Positions 32,794 through 44,497 of a DNA stretch of 64,000 nt are shown here, piece by piece (within the stretch, counting starts at the first letter, position 1; each line of letters opens with the position of its first letter). The notes under the pieces were generated by a model. The model ran no database searches. It saw nothing but the letters and a program-made list of their open reading frames with translations, and was not told the DNA's origin. The DNA lies in the NCBI GenBank assembly GCA_032622095.1, contig CP136069.1, forward strand, positions 80,496,958 through 80,560,957, read 5' to 3'. Made by a program: the position numbers and the translations under genes. The DNA is from Siphonodentalium dalli (lineage: Eukaryota > Mollusca > Scaphopoda > Gadilida > Siphonodentaliidae).

Positions 32794-33551
32794 CTAGCCG
32801 ATGAGCCCGACGTTGTCCGGGCTATTCAAAAACCAAATTTCAAGTCGATAGCTCCACCCGTTTCCGAGATCTGGTCTGCGCATGCGCGAAGCTGGCGTCG
32901 CACGGGCTCGGCGACCCGATAAAATTCGTATCCGGGGCAAGATACATTCAAAAACCAAATTTCAAGTCGATAGCTCCACCCGTTTCCGAGATATGGTCTG
33001 CGCATGCGCGAAGCTGGCGTCGCACGGGCTCGGGGACCCGATACAATTCGTATCCGGGGCAAGATACATTCACATACCAAATTTCTAGTCGATAGCTCCA
33101 CCCGTTTCCGAATTTCAAGTCGATAGCTCTACCCAGCCCGATAGCTCTACCCGTTTCCGAGATCTGGTCTGCGCATGGCCGATGAGCCCGACGTTGTCCG
33201 GGCTATTCAAAAACCAAATTTCAAGTCAATAGCTCCACCCGCTTCCGAGATCTGGTCTGCGCATGCGCGAAGCTGGCACCGCACGGGCTCGGCGACCCGA
33301 GAAAATTCGTATCCGGGGCAAGATACATTCACATACCAAATTTCAAGTCGATAGCTCCACCCGTTTCCGAGATCTCGTCTGCGCATGCGCGAAGTGGGCG
33401 CCACACGGGGTCGCCAATACAACGTCCACCGCCTGGTCAAACTACACACACGTACCAAGTTTCGTCCCGATCGGTCGAGAATCGTAGATTTGTATAAATG
33501 ACAAACAGACAGACAAACAGACAGACAGAGGTCTTCAAAATATATATGAGA
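32794..33551 (-). mobile_element. Helitron 18, family A, fused
   Basis: Five cores and a broken one; internal A-to-A fusion at 33176 (GCGCATGGCCGATGAGCCC). Confidence 0.84.
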
Positions 33552-34065
33552 CTAGCCGATGAGCCCGACGTTGTCCGGGCTATTCAAAAACCAAATTTCT
33601 AGTCGATAGCTCCACCCGTTTCCGAATTTCAAGTCGATAGCTCTACCCAGCCCGATAGCTCTACCCGTTTCCGAGATCTGGTCTGCGCATGGCCGATGAG
33701 CCCGACGTTGTCCGGGCTATTCAAAAACCAAATTTCAAGTCAATAGCTCCACCCGCTTCCGAGATCTGGTCTGCGCATGCGCGAAGCTGGCACCGCACGG
33801 GCTCGGCGACCCGAGAAAATTCGTATCCGGGGCAAGATACATTCACATACCAAATTTCAAGTCGATAGCTCCACCCGTTTCCGAGATCTCGTCTGCGCAT
33901 GCGCGAAGTGGGCGCCACACGGGGTCGCCAATACAACGTCCACCGCCTGGTCAAACTACACACACGTACCAAGTTTCGTCCCGATCGGTCGAGAATCGTA
34001 GATTTGTATAAATGACAAACAGACAGACAAACAGACAGACAGAGGTCTTCAAAATATATATGAGA
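33552..34065 (-). mobile_element. Helitron 19, family A, 514-bp tandem duplicate
   Basis: Repeats the second part of unit 18 (33082-33551) exactly 514 bp further on, including the same private changes (TTTCTAGTCGATAG and GAGAAAATTCG). Confidence 0.85.
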
Positions 34066-34826
34066 CTAGCCGATGAGCCCGACGTTGTCCGGGCTATTCA
34101 AAAACCAAATTTCAAGTCGATAGCTCCACCCGTTTCCGAGATCTGGTCTGCGCATGCGCGAAGCTGGCGTCGCACGGGGTCGGCGACCCGATAAAATTCG
34201 TATCCGGGGCAAGATACATTCAAAAACCAAATTTCAAGTCGATAGCTCCACCCGTTTCCGAGATATGGTCTGCGCATGCGCGAAGCTGGCGTCGCACGGG
34301 CTCGGCGACCCGATAAAATTCGTATCCGGGACAAGATACATTCACATACCAAATTTCAAGTCGATAGCTCCACCCGTTTCCGAATTTCAAGTCGATAGCT
34401 CTACCCAGCCCGATAGCTCTACCCGTTTCCGAGATCTGGTCTGCGCATGCCCGATGAGCCCGACGTTGTCCGGGCTATTCAAAAACCAAATTTCAAGTCG
34501 ATAGCTCCACCCGTTTCCGAGATCTGGTCTGCGCATGCGCGAAGCTGGTGTCGCACGGGCTCGGCGACCCGATAAAATTCGTATCCGGGGCAAGATACAT
34601 TCACATACCAAATTTCAAATCGATAGCTCCACCCGTTTCCGAGATCTCGTCTGCGCATGCGCGAAGCGGGCGCCGCACGAGCTCGCCAATACGACAACGT
34701 CCACCGCCTGGTCAAACAACACACACGTACCACGTTTCGTCCCGATCGGTCGAGAATCGTAGATTTGTATTAATGACAAACAGACAGACAGACAGACAGA
34801 CAGAGGTCTTCAAAATATATATGAGA
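34066..34826 (-). mobile_element. Helitron 20, family A, fused
   Basis: 761 bp, same order of cores and same fusion as unit 5, 11.0 kb away. Confidence 0.85.
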
Positions 34827-35447
34827 CTAGAAGGTGACCCGACTTCGTCCGGGCTTTGACCTTGAATTGACCATTTTGAAGGTCAAGGTCAGTTGAGGTG
34901 ACGATTTGACCCGTCCAAAACACGTACTGCCCGGACAAAAGTACCCGACAAAAGTACCCGTCGAAATCCATCCTGTTTTACCCGATTTGACCTTGAATTG
35001 ATCATTTTGAAGGTCAAGCTCAGGTCGGGGTCACAATTTGACCCGTCGAACACACTCAGTGGACAAAAGTCAACCCTATGTATCAAATATCGTGGAAATC
35101 CCATAAAAATTGGCGATTTGACATTGAATTGACCCGATTTCAAGGTCAAGGTCACATCGCACGGGCAAATTAATAGGCCTATGCCACTTCTCGGCCGCAA
35201 AATACTCCCCACATACCAAGTTTCATCGAAATCCCGTGATATTCGGGCGTTTGACCTTGAAATGACCCGATTTCAAGGTCAAGGTCACGTCGCACGGACA
35301 AATTAATATGCCTATGCCACCCCCGGCCGAAAATCCCCCCACATACCAAGTTTCATCGAAATCGGGTCTGCCGTTTTCGAGTTCATCGCGAACACACACA
35401 CACAGATACACACACACACAGACAGATCTTCCAAAATATATAATAGA
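34827..35447 (-). mobile_element. Helitron 21, family B
   Basis: 621 bp, near copy of unit 6. Confidence 0.86.
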
Positions 35448-35999
35448 CTAGCCGATGAGCCCGACGTTGTCCGGGCTATTCAAAAACCAAATTTCAAGTC
35501 GATAGCTCTACCCAGCGCTATTCAAAAACCAAATTTCAAGTCGATAGCTCCACCCGTTTCCGAGATCTCGTCTACGCATGCGCGAAGCGGGCGTCGCACG
35601 GGCTCGGCGACCCGATAAAATTCGTATCCGGGGCAAGATACATTCACATACCAAATTTCAAGTCGATAGCTCCACCCGTTTCCGAGTTCTCGTCTGCGCA
35701 TGCGCGAAGCTGGCGTCGCACGGGCTCGGCGACCCGATAAAATTCGTATCCGGGGCAAGATACATTCACATACCAAATTTCAAGTCGATAGCTCCACCCG
35801 TTTCCGAGATCTCGTCTGCGCATGCGCGAAGCGGGCGCCGCACGGGCTCGCCAATACGACAACGTCCACCGCCTGGTCAAACTACACACACGTACCAAGT
35901 TTCGTCCCGATCGGTCGAGAATCGTAGATTTGTATAAATGACATACAGACAAACATACATACAGACAAACAGACAGAGGTCTTCAAAATATATATGAGA
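35448..35999 (-). mobile_element. Helitron 22, family A
   Basis: Broken first core with a repeated TATTCAAAAACC, then three full cores; tail of mixed ACAT/ACAG. Confidence 0.85.
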
Positions 36000-37111
36000 C
36001 TAGCAGGTTAGCCCGCCACTGGCGGCATTCGTCCCATGGCTTTGTTTCAGAAACATGACATTTTTGAATATGAATTTAATGTTTTTTAAATTTAATATAT
36101 TTTGTTTCTGAATTGTTTTTTTATTGTAAATTGTTTTTAATTTTAAATTGTTTTAATTAAATTGTAAATTGTTTTAATTAATTTTTTGTTTCTGGCGGAA
36201 AAATTTACCCGTAGAAATCCCCCCTTCCTAGGAACGACAGACAACGCATTCTTTGTTTCGTGAAATCTCTCTACGATAACATTGCATTGAATTTAAAACA
36301 AACGCTTCCCGTCGGGAAATCTGTCTGCATAATATTTTGAGTCTGCCGTACCCGTCGTAATGTCGTGAAATCTCTCTGCATAATAGATAACATTGCATTG
36401 AATCTGTTGTTGGCATTCAGGGCTTCGGGTCGTTGTTGTTGGCATCACGGCTCCCCGAAAACTCTCACATTGCCGAAAACGTGTATTTAGTAATATCGTT
36501 GTTGTTGATATTTACGGCTTGGGGGCTATTTTCTTATTTAGCAAGTTTGAGCTCAATCGGTTCGAGTCTATAAAGGACACACTCATATATATATGACACT
36601 TCCCGTGGGTAGCAAGTTTGAGCTCAATCAGCATTCCCTGGAATTTCCCGTAGATTGGCAGATTCCAGTAGCTTTATAACGGTATATCTGGGGAGAAATC
36701 TGATGCTATATTCGTGATTATCTGGGATGATTTCGGTATATAACTATATACTGTAAAAACAAAGCGCGCCATCCGTGCTCGCAGGGTTGGTCAGAAACAA
36801 ATGTTTTTTAAATTTAATGTATGTTCCGTATATCTCTCTGCAGATGCAAATAACGTTGAATGGCAAACAGACGCTCTTTATAGAGATGCGTCAAAGACAA
36901 ACGCTCATTAAATAATCACTTGATTAACCCACGCCGTGCCTTTGCGGTGATTTGAGATTGGAGAACGGGTGCTCTGAGCTTCTCTAAACCGTGTCGGTGT
37001 GATTTGACACTTACATAGGAAGTTTGATCTCAATCTGTACACACGTTTTGGATTCTATGAAGTACATACATACACACATATATATACGAAGTCTCAAATA
37101 TATAGTATAGA
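36000..37111 (-). mobile_element. Helitron 23, family C (complete)
   Basis: 1,112 bp, close to unit 7 but with an intact minus-strand start TCTATACTATATAT. Best reference copy for family C. Confidence 0.87.
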
Positions 37112-37624
37112 CTAGCCGATGAGCCCGACGTTGTCCGGGCTATTCAAAAACCAAATTTCAAGTCGATAGCTCTACCCGTTTCGAGATCTGGTCTGCGCAT
37201 GCGCGAAGCTGGCGTCGCACGGGCTCGGCGACCAGCTAAAATTCGTATCCGGGGCAATATACATTCACATACCAAATTTCAAGTCGATAGCTCCACCCGT
37301 TTCCGAGATCTCGTCTGCGCATGCGCGAAGTTGGCGTCGCACGGGCTCGGCGACCCGATAACTTTCGTATCCGGGGCAAGGTACATTCACATAGCAAATT
37401 TCAAGTCGATAGCTCCACCCGTTTCCGAGATCTCGTCTGCGCATGCGCGAAGCGGGCGCCGCACGGGCTCGCCAATACGACAACGTCCACAGCCTGGTCA
37501 AACTACACACACGTACCAAGTTTCGTCCCGATCGGTCGAGAATCGTAGATTTGTATTAATGACAAACATACAGACAGACAGACAGACAAACATACAGACA
37601 GAGGTCTTCAAAATATATATGAGA
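37112..37624 (-). mobile_element. Helitron 24, family A, three cores
   Basis: 513 bp; tail of mixed ACAT/ACAG units. Confidence 0.86.
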
Positions 37625-38169
37625 CTAGCCGATGAGCCCGACGTTGTCCGGGCTATTCAAAAACCAAATTTCAAGTCGATAGCTATTCAAAAACCAAATT
37701 TTCAAGTCGATAGCTCCACCCGTTTCCGATATCTCGTCTGCGCATGCGCGAAGTTGGCGTTGCACGGGCTCAGCGACCCGATAAAATTCGTATCCGGGGC
37801 AAGATACATTCACATACCAAATTTCAAGTCGATAGCTCCACCCGTTTCCGAGATCTCGTCTGTGCATGCGCGAAGCCGGCGTCGCACGGGCTCGGCGACC
37901 CGATAAAATTCGCATCCGGGGCAAGATACATTCACATAGCAAATTTCAAGTCGATAGATCCACCCGTTTCCGAGATCTCGTCTGCGCATGCGCGAAGCGG
38001 GCACCGCACGGGCTCGCCAATACGACAACGTCCACCGCCTGGTCAAACTACACACACGTACCAAGTTTCGTCCCGATCGGTCGAGAATCGTAGATTTGTA
38101 TAAATGACAAACATACAGACAGACAGACAGACAAACAAACAGACAGAGGTCTTCAAAATATATATGAGA
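37625..38169 (-). mobile_element. Helitron 25, family A, outer edge of the array
   Basis: 545 bp. Its minus-strand start TCTCATATATAT is preceded by host A (T at 38170), which marks the other side of the single host target site. Confidence 0.88.
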
Positions 38170-38575
38170 TAGATAAACAAGATCATAGTCAGCTGTCATA
38201 ATTATTAATAAGTGGACACATACACCCATTGTTAATAAGTGAACACATACGCCCCTGGTTAATTGGCCCTGCTAATATGCTATGAGGTTGGTAGATTTGT
38301 TCAAATGGGGTCAACAAAGGGCAGAGCCAGGCACATAACTATTTCCTTCCATAGTAATTCTTAAAAAGTCTTCTCTCAAGAACCATCGGGGCCAATTAGC
38401 TTATATTTGGTTTAGATGGTTCTTGGGTGACTGTGATTCAGGTTTGTTTAAATGGGGTTACTGGATCACCATGCTTCTAGCTGAGCTAGAATTACCACAG
38501 AAGGCAGCAGATGAAAAGACCTCTCACATTTCACAAAGCAAAGCACGAAAAGACAGCAATAATGATACATAACTA
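38170..38575. other. Intergenic with an old dispersed repeat
   Basis: GGTTCTTGGGTGACTGTGAT and TTGTTTAAATGGGGTTA resemble a widespread invertebrate repeat; related wording recurs at 43370-43740. No exon seen. Confidence 0.45.
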
Positions 38576-38715
38576 CAGTAACGCCCTAAATAATCGACTC
38601 CTTAACCACAGCAGAATTATGGGTAACTTTTCAGGATTTAGTCGGAAATATGGCTTGTTGCCATTCATCGGAAAGCTATCAGTGATTAAAGAGTCGAGTA
38701 TTTAGGGCATTACTG
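38576..38715. mobile_element. Fold-back MITE, copy 12 (internal deletion)
   Basis: TA flanks and both ends, right arm largely deleted as in copy 10 (140 bp). The only copy right of the Helitron array. Confidence 0.83.
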
Positions 38716-39065
38716 TACACAATTCATCTGTCAAGGGAAAACAAAGGGCACCATCCAGAAAAAAATATATGGCCACCATTGCAGTCAAATCATGAACTCT
38801 ACAAGTTCAGTTTCTATTGTCGAAATATCGTTGATTGGAACAGAATAAACTGGCTATATTTGTTCGATCTTCATGATTATGAAGATATAAAAAAGATCTT
38901 ACTCGTTTATTTTAGATATGGCACCGAAAAATAAGAAATTGATGTCACAACTGTAAAATCGTGTGATGGGCCAATGACCTTTCATTGGTAACGATGTAAT
39001 TGTAAATATAACAAAATCAGCAGGACCACTGACACCGTAGCAACTTAGTAGGATCACATATAACC

Positions 39066-39180
39066 AGGTGTGATTATCAAGGTCCAGTGTGATCAAGGTC
39101 CGGTGTGATTATCAAGGTCCGGTGTGATTATCAAGGTCTGGTGTGATTATCAAGGTCCGGTCTGATTATCAAGGTCCAAT
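39066..39180. repeat. 19-bp minisatellite
   Basis: About six units of GGTGTGATTATCAAGGTCC, with one shortened unit. Confidence 0.85.
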
Positions 39181-39260
39181 ATGATATACACTGAACGCAG
39201 AGGTGTTCTTTGGATTTGTCAACCAACAACAAAACATTGATACGCAGCATTACTTCACGT

Positions 39261-39626
39261 AGTAAGGTTCCCGAATGGGTGATGCCTGGTGTGGGTGATG
39301 CCTGGATAGGTGTACGAACCTCGAGATGAGATGAGTCTTGTGAAAGCATGAAGTGATGGGATGTGGTTGTTTCTTATTTACTATTTGGGATGCATATTAG
39401 ATGAGGCGTTTGGCAATACACATCGGGATTGGTCCCGCCGTTATGGTCATTTCCCTTGACCATATTTGGGAGCCATCTTCATTGTGTGTATGTCTTCGCT
39501 GGGAGTAAGACGTGTGAGGTTTCGTTAAGAACCGAACACGAATATTTGAGTTTGGGGTTCTATATATTGGGACATTCGTATAGTTTGAATCAAGTTGTGA
39601 GATTATAATGGGGCGTTATGTCACAT
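39261..39626 (-). repeat. LTR-like direct repeat, copy 1
   Basis: About 360 bp repeated at 39710-40064 with few differences. On the minus strand it starts TGTGACATAACGCCCCATT, which looks like the start of an LTR. The 83-bp gap between copies has no primer-binding site that I can see, and no reverse transcriptase is present. Confidence 0.6.
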
Positions 39627-39709
39627 ATGTACAAGTCTTTATTACGTCGTGAATAAGATACAAGCAGTGTATACAAATGTGATAATCAAGTCGCCGCGAA
39701 GTAAGGTCC

Positions 39710-40064
39710 CCGAATGGGTGATACCTGGTGTGGGTGATGCCTGGATAGGTGCACGAACCTCGAGATGAGATGAGTCTAGTGAAAGCATGAAGTGATGGGA
39801 TGTGGTTGTTTCTTATATACTATTTGGGATGCATATTAGATGGGGCGTTTGGCAATACACATCGGGATTGGTCCCGCCGTTATGGTCATTTCCCTTGACA
39901 ATATTTGGGAGCCATCTTCATTGTGTGTATGTCTCGCTGGGAGTAAGACGTGTGAGGTTTCGTTAAGAACCGAACACGAATATTTGAGTTTGGGGTTCTA
40001 TATATTGGGACATTCGTATAGTTTGAATCAAGTTGTGAGATTGTAATGGGGCGTTATGTCACAT
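39710..40064 (-). repeat. LTR-like direct repeat, copy 2
   Basis: Partner of 39261-39626. Nearly the same sequence with a few substitutions and a one-base indel. May be a solo-LTR duplication or a very small TRIM-like element. Confidence 0.6.
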
Positions 40065-40318
40065 CAGTCAATCGAGTTTATTGCATCGTTTCGATTCCCT
40101 CTACTCAACGGTCGTGGCAACAGAATCAACTGGGCGTTCCCATTTAATATTTGTGCGATCAGAATCCTATCAACAAGTTACATGCTCAAAAGGCAGCTCA
40201 GTCAACCGAGTTTGTTGTATCTGAGTTGTTCGATCCCTTCTGTTCAACGAGATCTGCGCATCGTACATTTACAAATGTATTCAGGGTTCCAAACCTCAAG
40301 TTACAACATCACCACCGT

Positions 40319-40325
40319 CAACAGC

Positions 40326-40356
<31 letters not shown>

Positions 40357-40402
40357 GACGATGACAACACCAACAACAACAGACGACGACGACAACAACA
40401 AC
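40319..40402. repeat. CAA microsatellite
   Basis: (CAA)n, interrupted by CAGACGATGACAACACC and a short GAC run. Confidence 0.93.
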
Positions 40403-40735
40403 ATGCTTGTTCTCTTGAATAAATGTTAAAACACATTATAACAATTAATCAAAATCAAATTTGCCTTTCGCAATGCCTCTGGCCTCTGGCCTCTGCCTCT
40501 GGCCGTGACTTATAACGGATACGATTTTTGCTCACACGAACGATTATCGTTGTGCACAGATCTACACCAAAGTAAACGCATCCTTATCGCAAACAAACTA
40601 CATATTACATAACCGTTTCCTACAAACACCAACCCCTGGAATGATACAATTCCACCCATGTGACGTTAATAGAAATAAAGTAGAACTCGTTTTACTGAAT
40701 ATCCACTTACCTATAGACAGTTTAACCCTTTACCC

Positions 40736-41117
40736 AAACAGAAGGGCCCTGTGCCAATGCATTCTCTTATATATGCGAGTCGACCATAGGTCGCCTCGCA
40801 TATATAAGAGAATGCATTGGCTTGACACATTAATAATTATAAAATTGTTAAAGAATGTAAGAAAAAATGGTAAAAAGTGTTAATAAAAGATTTTTTTAGG
40901 CCAATGCATTCTCTTATATATGCGAGGCGACCTATGGTCGACTCGCATATATAAGAGAATGCATTGGCACAGGGCATAACTATAAACATCACAATGTGGT
41001 CAATGAGCCGGTTCCAATGATATCCATATTTGTATGGTTCTATTGAGACAGACCGAAGATATTTTAGGCTGTTGAAGCTTTATTTGGCCGGTTTTGGCCG
41101 GATTGTTGGGTAAAGGG
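40736..41117. mobile_element. piggyBac-like MITE, copy 3
   Basis: TTAA on the left; the right flank reads AAAC, so the duplication is lost or mutated there. Both 69-bp hairpins intact. Confidence 0.85.
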
Positions 41118-41342
41118 AAACATAGTCGTTGCACGAACGTGTTGAAATCTATTTCAATAAACCGAAACGCGCAGTATTTAGGTCTTGTTTTGAATGCACG
41201 AAAACCCAAAACTGTATAGCAATGTGAATTGAACCCAATGTTTGCGTTCGCATGATGACGTCCTTCCTGTGACAAAACTATTATTTTCATTTCATTTGGA
41301 CACGCCTCGGTAAACTGGAGGACACATTTCTGTATACATGTT

Positions 41343-41991
41343 GGCTGCGGACACACGTACCACAGTAGCGATGACACAGTAGGTGTAACAATTATATATG
41401 GTGGAGTTTGGTGACAATTGGTTGTCATAATTAATATGCCATAGCTAGCCATGTCGCCCTCTGCGCATTCGCACAATGAGTCTACCAAGCTCTACCAGTG
41501 ACGGTCGATCTCTCAAGGATGTATCTACCTGAATGCCTTGTCGATGTTGATCTTTACTCAACACGCAGTGTTTTATTTTGCATTCAAAGACACACGTCCA
41601 CTTGATAACTTAATGAAAAACCCATCTCAACAGCCATGATTGTTCTTACTAATGAAATTAATATAAGTAGATAAACATGCATGCATTGAGATCATATAAA
41701 AAAACGTACTACAATAATTATATGTGAGTCAATGAGGAATTATCATCGGGCCACGGTCAAACACAATTCTGGACGATCTATCGTGCAATTATATATATCG
41801 TCGTGAATACAATTTAGCAAAACGTAATGAGTAGAGATCAACCTTTGTGAAAAGCAATGGTCAATTGGTCCAGTCGACACATTGTGCGGGAAATCAGCGG
41901 GCGACATGGATAGCTATTGACACCAAACTCCACCATAATAAATTGTCACACCTACTATGCCATCGCTACTGTGGTACTTGTGTCCGAAGCC
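41343..41991. mobile_element. 650-bp terminal-inverted-repeat element E, copy 1
   Basis: GGCTGCGGACACACGTACC at the left; the right end GTACTTGTGTCCGAAGCC is its inverted partner with some changes; inverted arms about 60 bp. The interior matches the copy at 63310 throughout. No transposase reading frame. Superfamily not assigned because target duplications are unclear. Confidence 0.78.
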
Positions 41992-43946
41992 GTTCTCGAG
42001 ATTGTTGCTTCTGTTCGTGACATTTTGCATGGGAGGTTGGTATAGTAGTGTGTTAAATTTAGCACGATATTATACAAGTATAGTATTATAGTAGTGCGCT
42101 AAATTGAGCACAACATTACACCATACACAGCTGTCGGCCAATCAGAAGACGCCATTTCTGGGTGAGGTGAAATATTGGAAAATAGTGAGCTCACATATTG
42201 AATATGGCGATGTGTATGGACCAAGGTTCTATATATACAAATACCTAAAATAATGCCTCGTGCTCATAAACATAGTGATAAAAGGAATCAGTGGAAGGCA
42301 TGTGTAATCAGAAAGTCCATAAAAAGTTCAATTTCAACCCATTTGTCCCCAGTGGGATGATACTGAATATAAAGGTAGACAAATCGCAAGTGAGCTGAAA
42401 ATGGAAACTGATTGGTTTAAAACTACTATGACAATTTTTCTCCTCCTCTTCTTATGTGGCTAATTGAGCAACTGGTTGAAATAAATATTATATGATACAT
42501 AAATTGCACATGGGAAATGTATATATTCGCAACTTTCTTCTGTTTGAAAAACTAATCCAAAATATTAGTTATTTAGTATGAGCTCTCATTAGCCGAGTTA
42601 ACACCAGAAATGGGAATTTCAGCGACCGCCATATTTATGTAGCCCAACTATTCTAATTTCACAATCCGGTTGTTGCGGGGTAAATATAGGGGGCAAAATG
42701 TTATTTTTTCACATTCTCCTCATGCTACCCAACCTTATTTTAAGGCATTTTTCGGATTAGTTCCTGTGATATTCATCAGTCAAGGCTTATTAATCCATGT
42801 TCAATTTAACTTTTCTTCCTTCGATTTGGGAGACAGTTTTTTTGGGTGGTAATGAAAATGGTAAAAAGTTGCCAGATAATCGATTGGTGTTTGAGCTGTG
42901 ACGTATTTCGCTAATCGTGAATCGTTCGCTGATTCAGCTAAAGGTGTCAACTCTGTTTATTAAACACTTATCGGATGTTGTCACCATATGTATGTGTGTT
43001 TGTGATTCGTGGCATATCTGCTATTGGATGAATGTATTATTGTGGCCATATGGCGTATACGTAGCGCGAATATAGGGCAAAAACTTACCCCTCCCCAAAA
43101 CGATATTTAGTGACGCGTTTGACAAATCGTAAGATTTCTTACGTCATATAACATTTTTTTGCTTGCTGAAAGTTATCCTAAAACAGATTGGGACATTCAT
43201 CTACAGTGAAGTTCGTTATTAAGGAACAGATAATAAGTAAGAAATGTATTCCCGCGTTATTGTTTCGACTTTATTAGGTTCCCTCCAAAACTTCAAAAAG
43301 TTCCAAGGTTTTGTACTAGTGTAATATGATCTCTACGGGAGTTAGCCAGAGTAGTGATTCATGGCATGATCTAGGTGCTTGGGTGACTGGAATTCAGGAA
43401 CATAATTATCTCCATCCATAGTAATTCTTAATATGGGCGGATCCATGGAATATTTCCCCTCCATAGTGATTCTTAAAACAACTTAGCTTATATTTGGTAG
43501 AGGTTCCTTGTGTGACGGTGATCCAGATTTGTTAAAACGGGGCAGACAGGTCAAAAAGAGGCCAAGTTAAGGGACTCAACACTTTTTTCCTCAAATGGAA
43601 TCACTGCACGAGACTCATTAAAACATCTTCTCAGGAACCACCGAGCTGATTATAAATCTGACATAATGTGTAATGGTGTGAAGGTGTGGGCCTTGGATGG
43701 CACAGATTCAGATTTGTTCAAACGGGTCCGACCTGCCAAAAGGCAGACATGTTGTTACCCCCTCCCCCGTAAAGCCTTCCAAATACTTATCATTCAAAAT
43801 AACTATATCAGCTGTGGAATTTATGGTCATTATGTTGATTTTCTGTAGGAACACATGTTTCACATGTTATAAATTCCTTGGGTCATACAGTAGTTATGAT
43901 ATCTTATCAGTTTGTATAGGTGTTATAATGCCATATTCATATAGAC
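41992..43946. other. Intergenic, no gene seen
   Basis: Short local repeats (TATAGTAGTG-GTTAAATT at 42040-42110) and dispersed-repeat wording at 43370-43740 (ATAGTAATTCTTAA, GTGATCCAGATTTGTT). No exon supported. Confidence 0.4.
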
Positions 43947-44497
43947 AGGGTTCGCGCTGCCACTTGCCAAATTTCACATTTTGCAAACAATATTTTCATT
44001 TGGCAAAAGTTTTGGCAAGTCACTTTTTAATTCGTCAAGCAATTTGAAAAAATATTGGTCAATCATTACCATTCATTTCAAGAAACTCTTAAAACATAAC
44101 TATATTAGTGGTGTTTTATAAGGTTTAGGGAAAATTAACACATCTATTAAGGTGCAATTAATCTCATAGCATTAGTACTGATGGTTGGGGGATTACTAAT
44201 CCTCCTGTGATGTGCCCTTCTGATGAAGCAACCCTTCTACCATTGTATTGTTGTGTGATTGGCTTATTGTTGTATGATAAACCACAATAGGGATGGGATG
44301 CGTCCGATGCCAGTATAACTAATTATTCACTAACTGCTTTGCAATCGATATCAAAAGTCGTTCAACCCGCGAGTTTCGAAACATAATAATTAATGTTGCA
44401 GGGATATCATTTGGTAAATGCTAATATAATTTGGCAAAAAAATATTTTCATTTGGCAAATTATTTGGCAAAAGTAAATTTCGGTCCAGCGCGGACTC
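43947..44497. mobile_element. MITE-like element with GGTTCGCGCTG ends
   Basis: AGGGTTCGCGCTGCCACTTG at the left and CAGCGCGGACTCTGA at the right are inverted partners; TTTGGCAAA blocks recur near both ends. About 550 bp, diverged. Confidence 0.5.

Larger units (their letters stand above)
18993..38169 (-). mobile_element. Head-to-tail array of 25 non-autonomous Helitrons
   Basis: Read on the minus strand, every unit begins TCTC/TCTA followed by a TATATATTTTG box and ends with a GC hairpin, a spacer (6-7 nt in families A-C, longer in D) and CTAG: the structure of canonical Helitrons. Units abut directly as CTAG|TCT. Outside the block the minus-strand flanks are A before the first TC (38170) and T after the last CTAG (18992), so the block occupies one A^T target. 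Four families occur: A (about 122-bp core repeats, GACA tail), B (about 130-165-bp core, CA/CAGA tail), C (about 1.1 kb, no microsatellite) and D (about 550-bp core). No Rep/helicase gene is present, so these are passengers of an absent autonomous element. Confidence 0.9.

Noticed and set aside
18993-38169. Many open frames of 60-235 residues on both strands of the Helitron array
   Set aside because: They repeat with the DNA units, shift frame between copies, have no domains, and mirror each other on both strands. They reflect high-copy repeats without stops, not genes.
18993-38169. Helitron Rep/helicase gene
   Set aside because: No frame long enough and no HUH or helicase motif seen; all units are non-autonomous.
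40056-40429. A polyglutamine/polyasparagine protein
   Set aside because: The runs come from a CAA microsatellite read in different frames; no flanking domain or splice sites.
41000-41488. A 162-residue minus-strand protein
   Set aside because: It runs from a piggyBac-like MITE into the unrelated TIR element E, so it is a chance frame.
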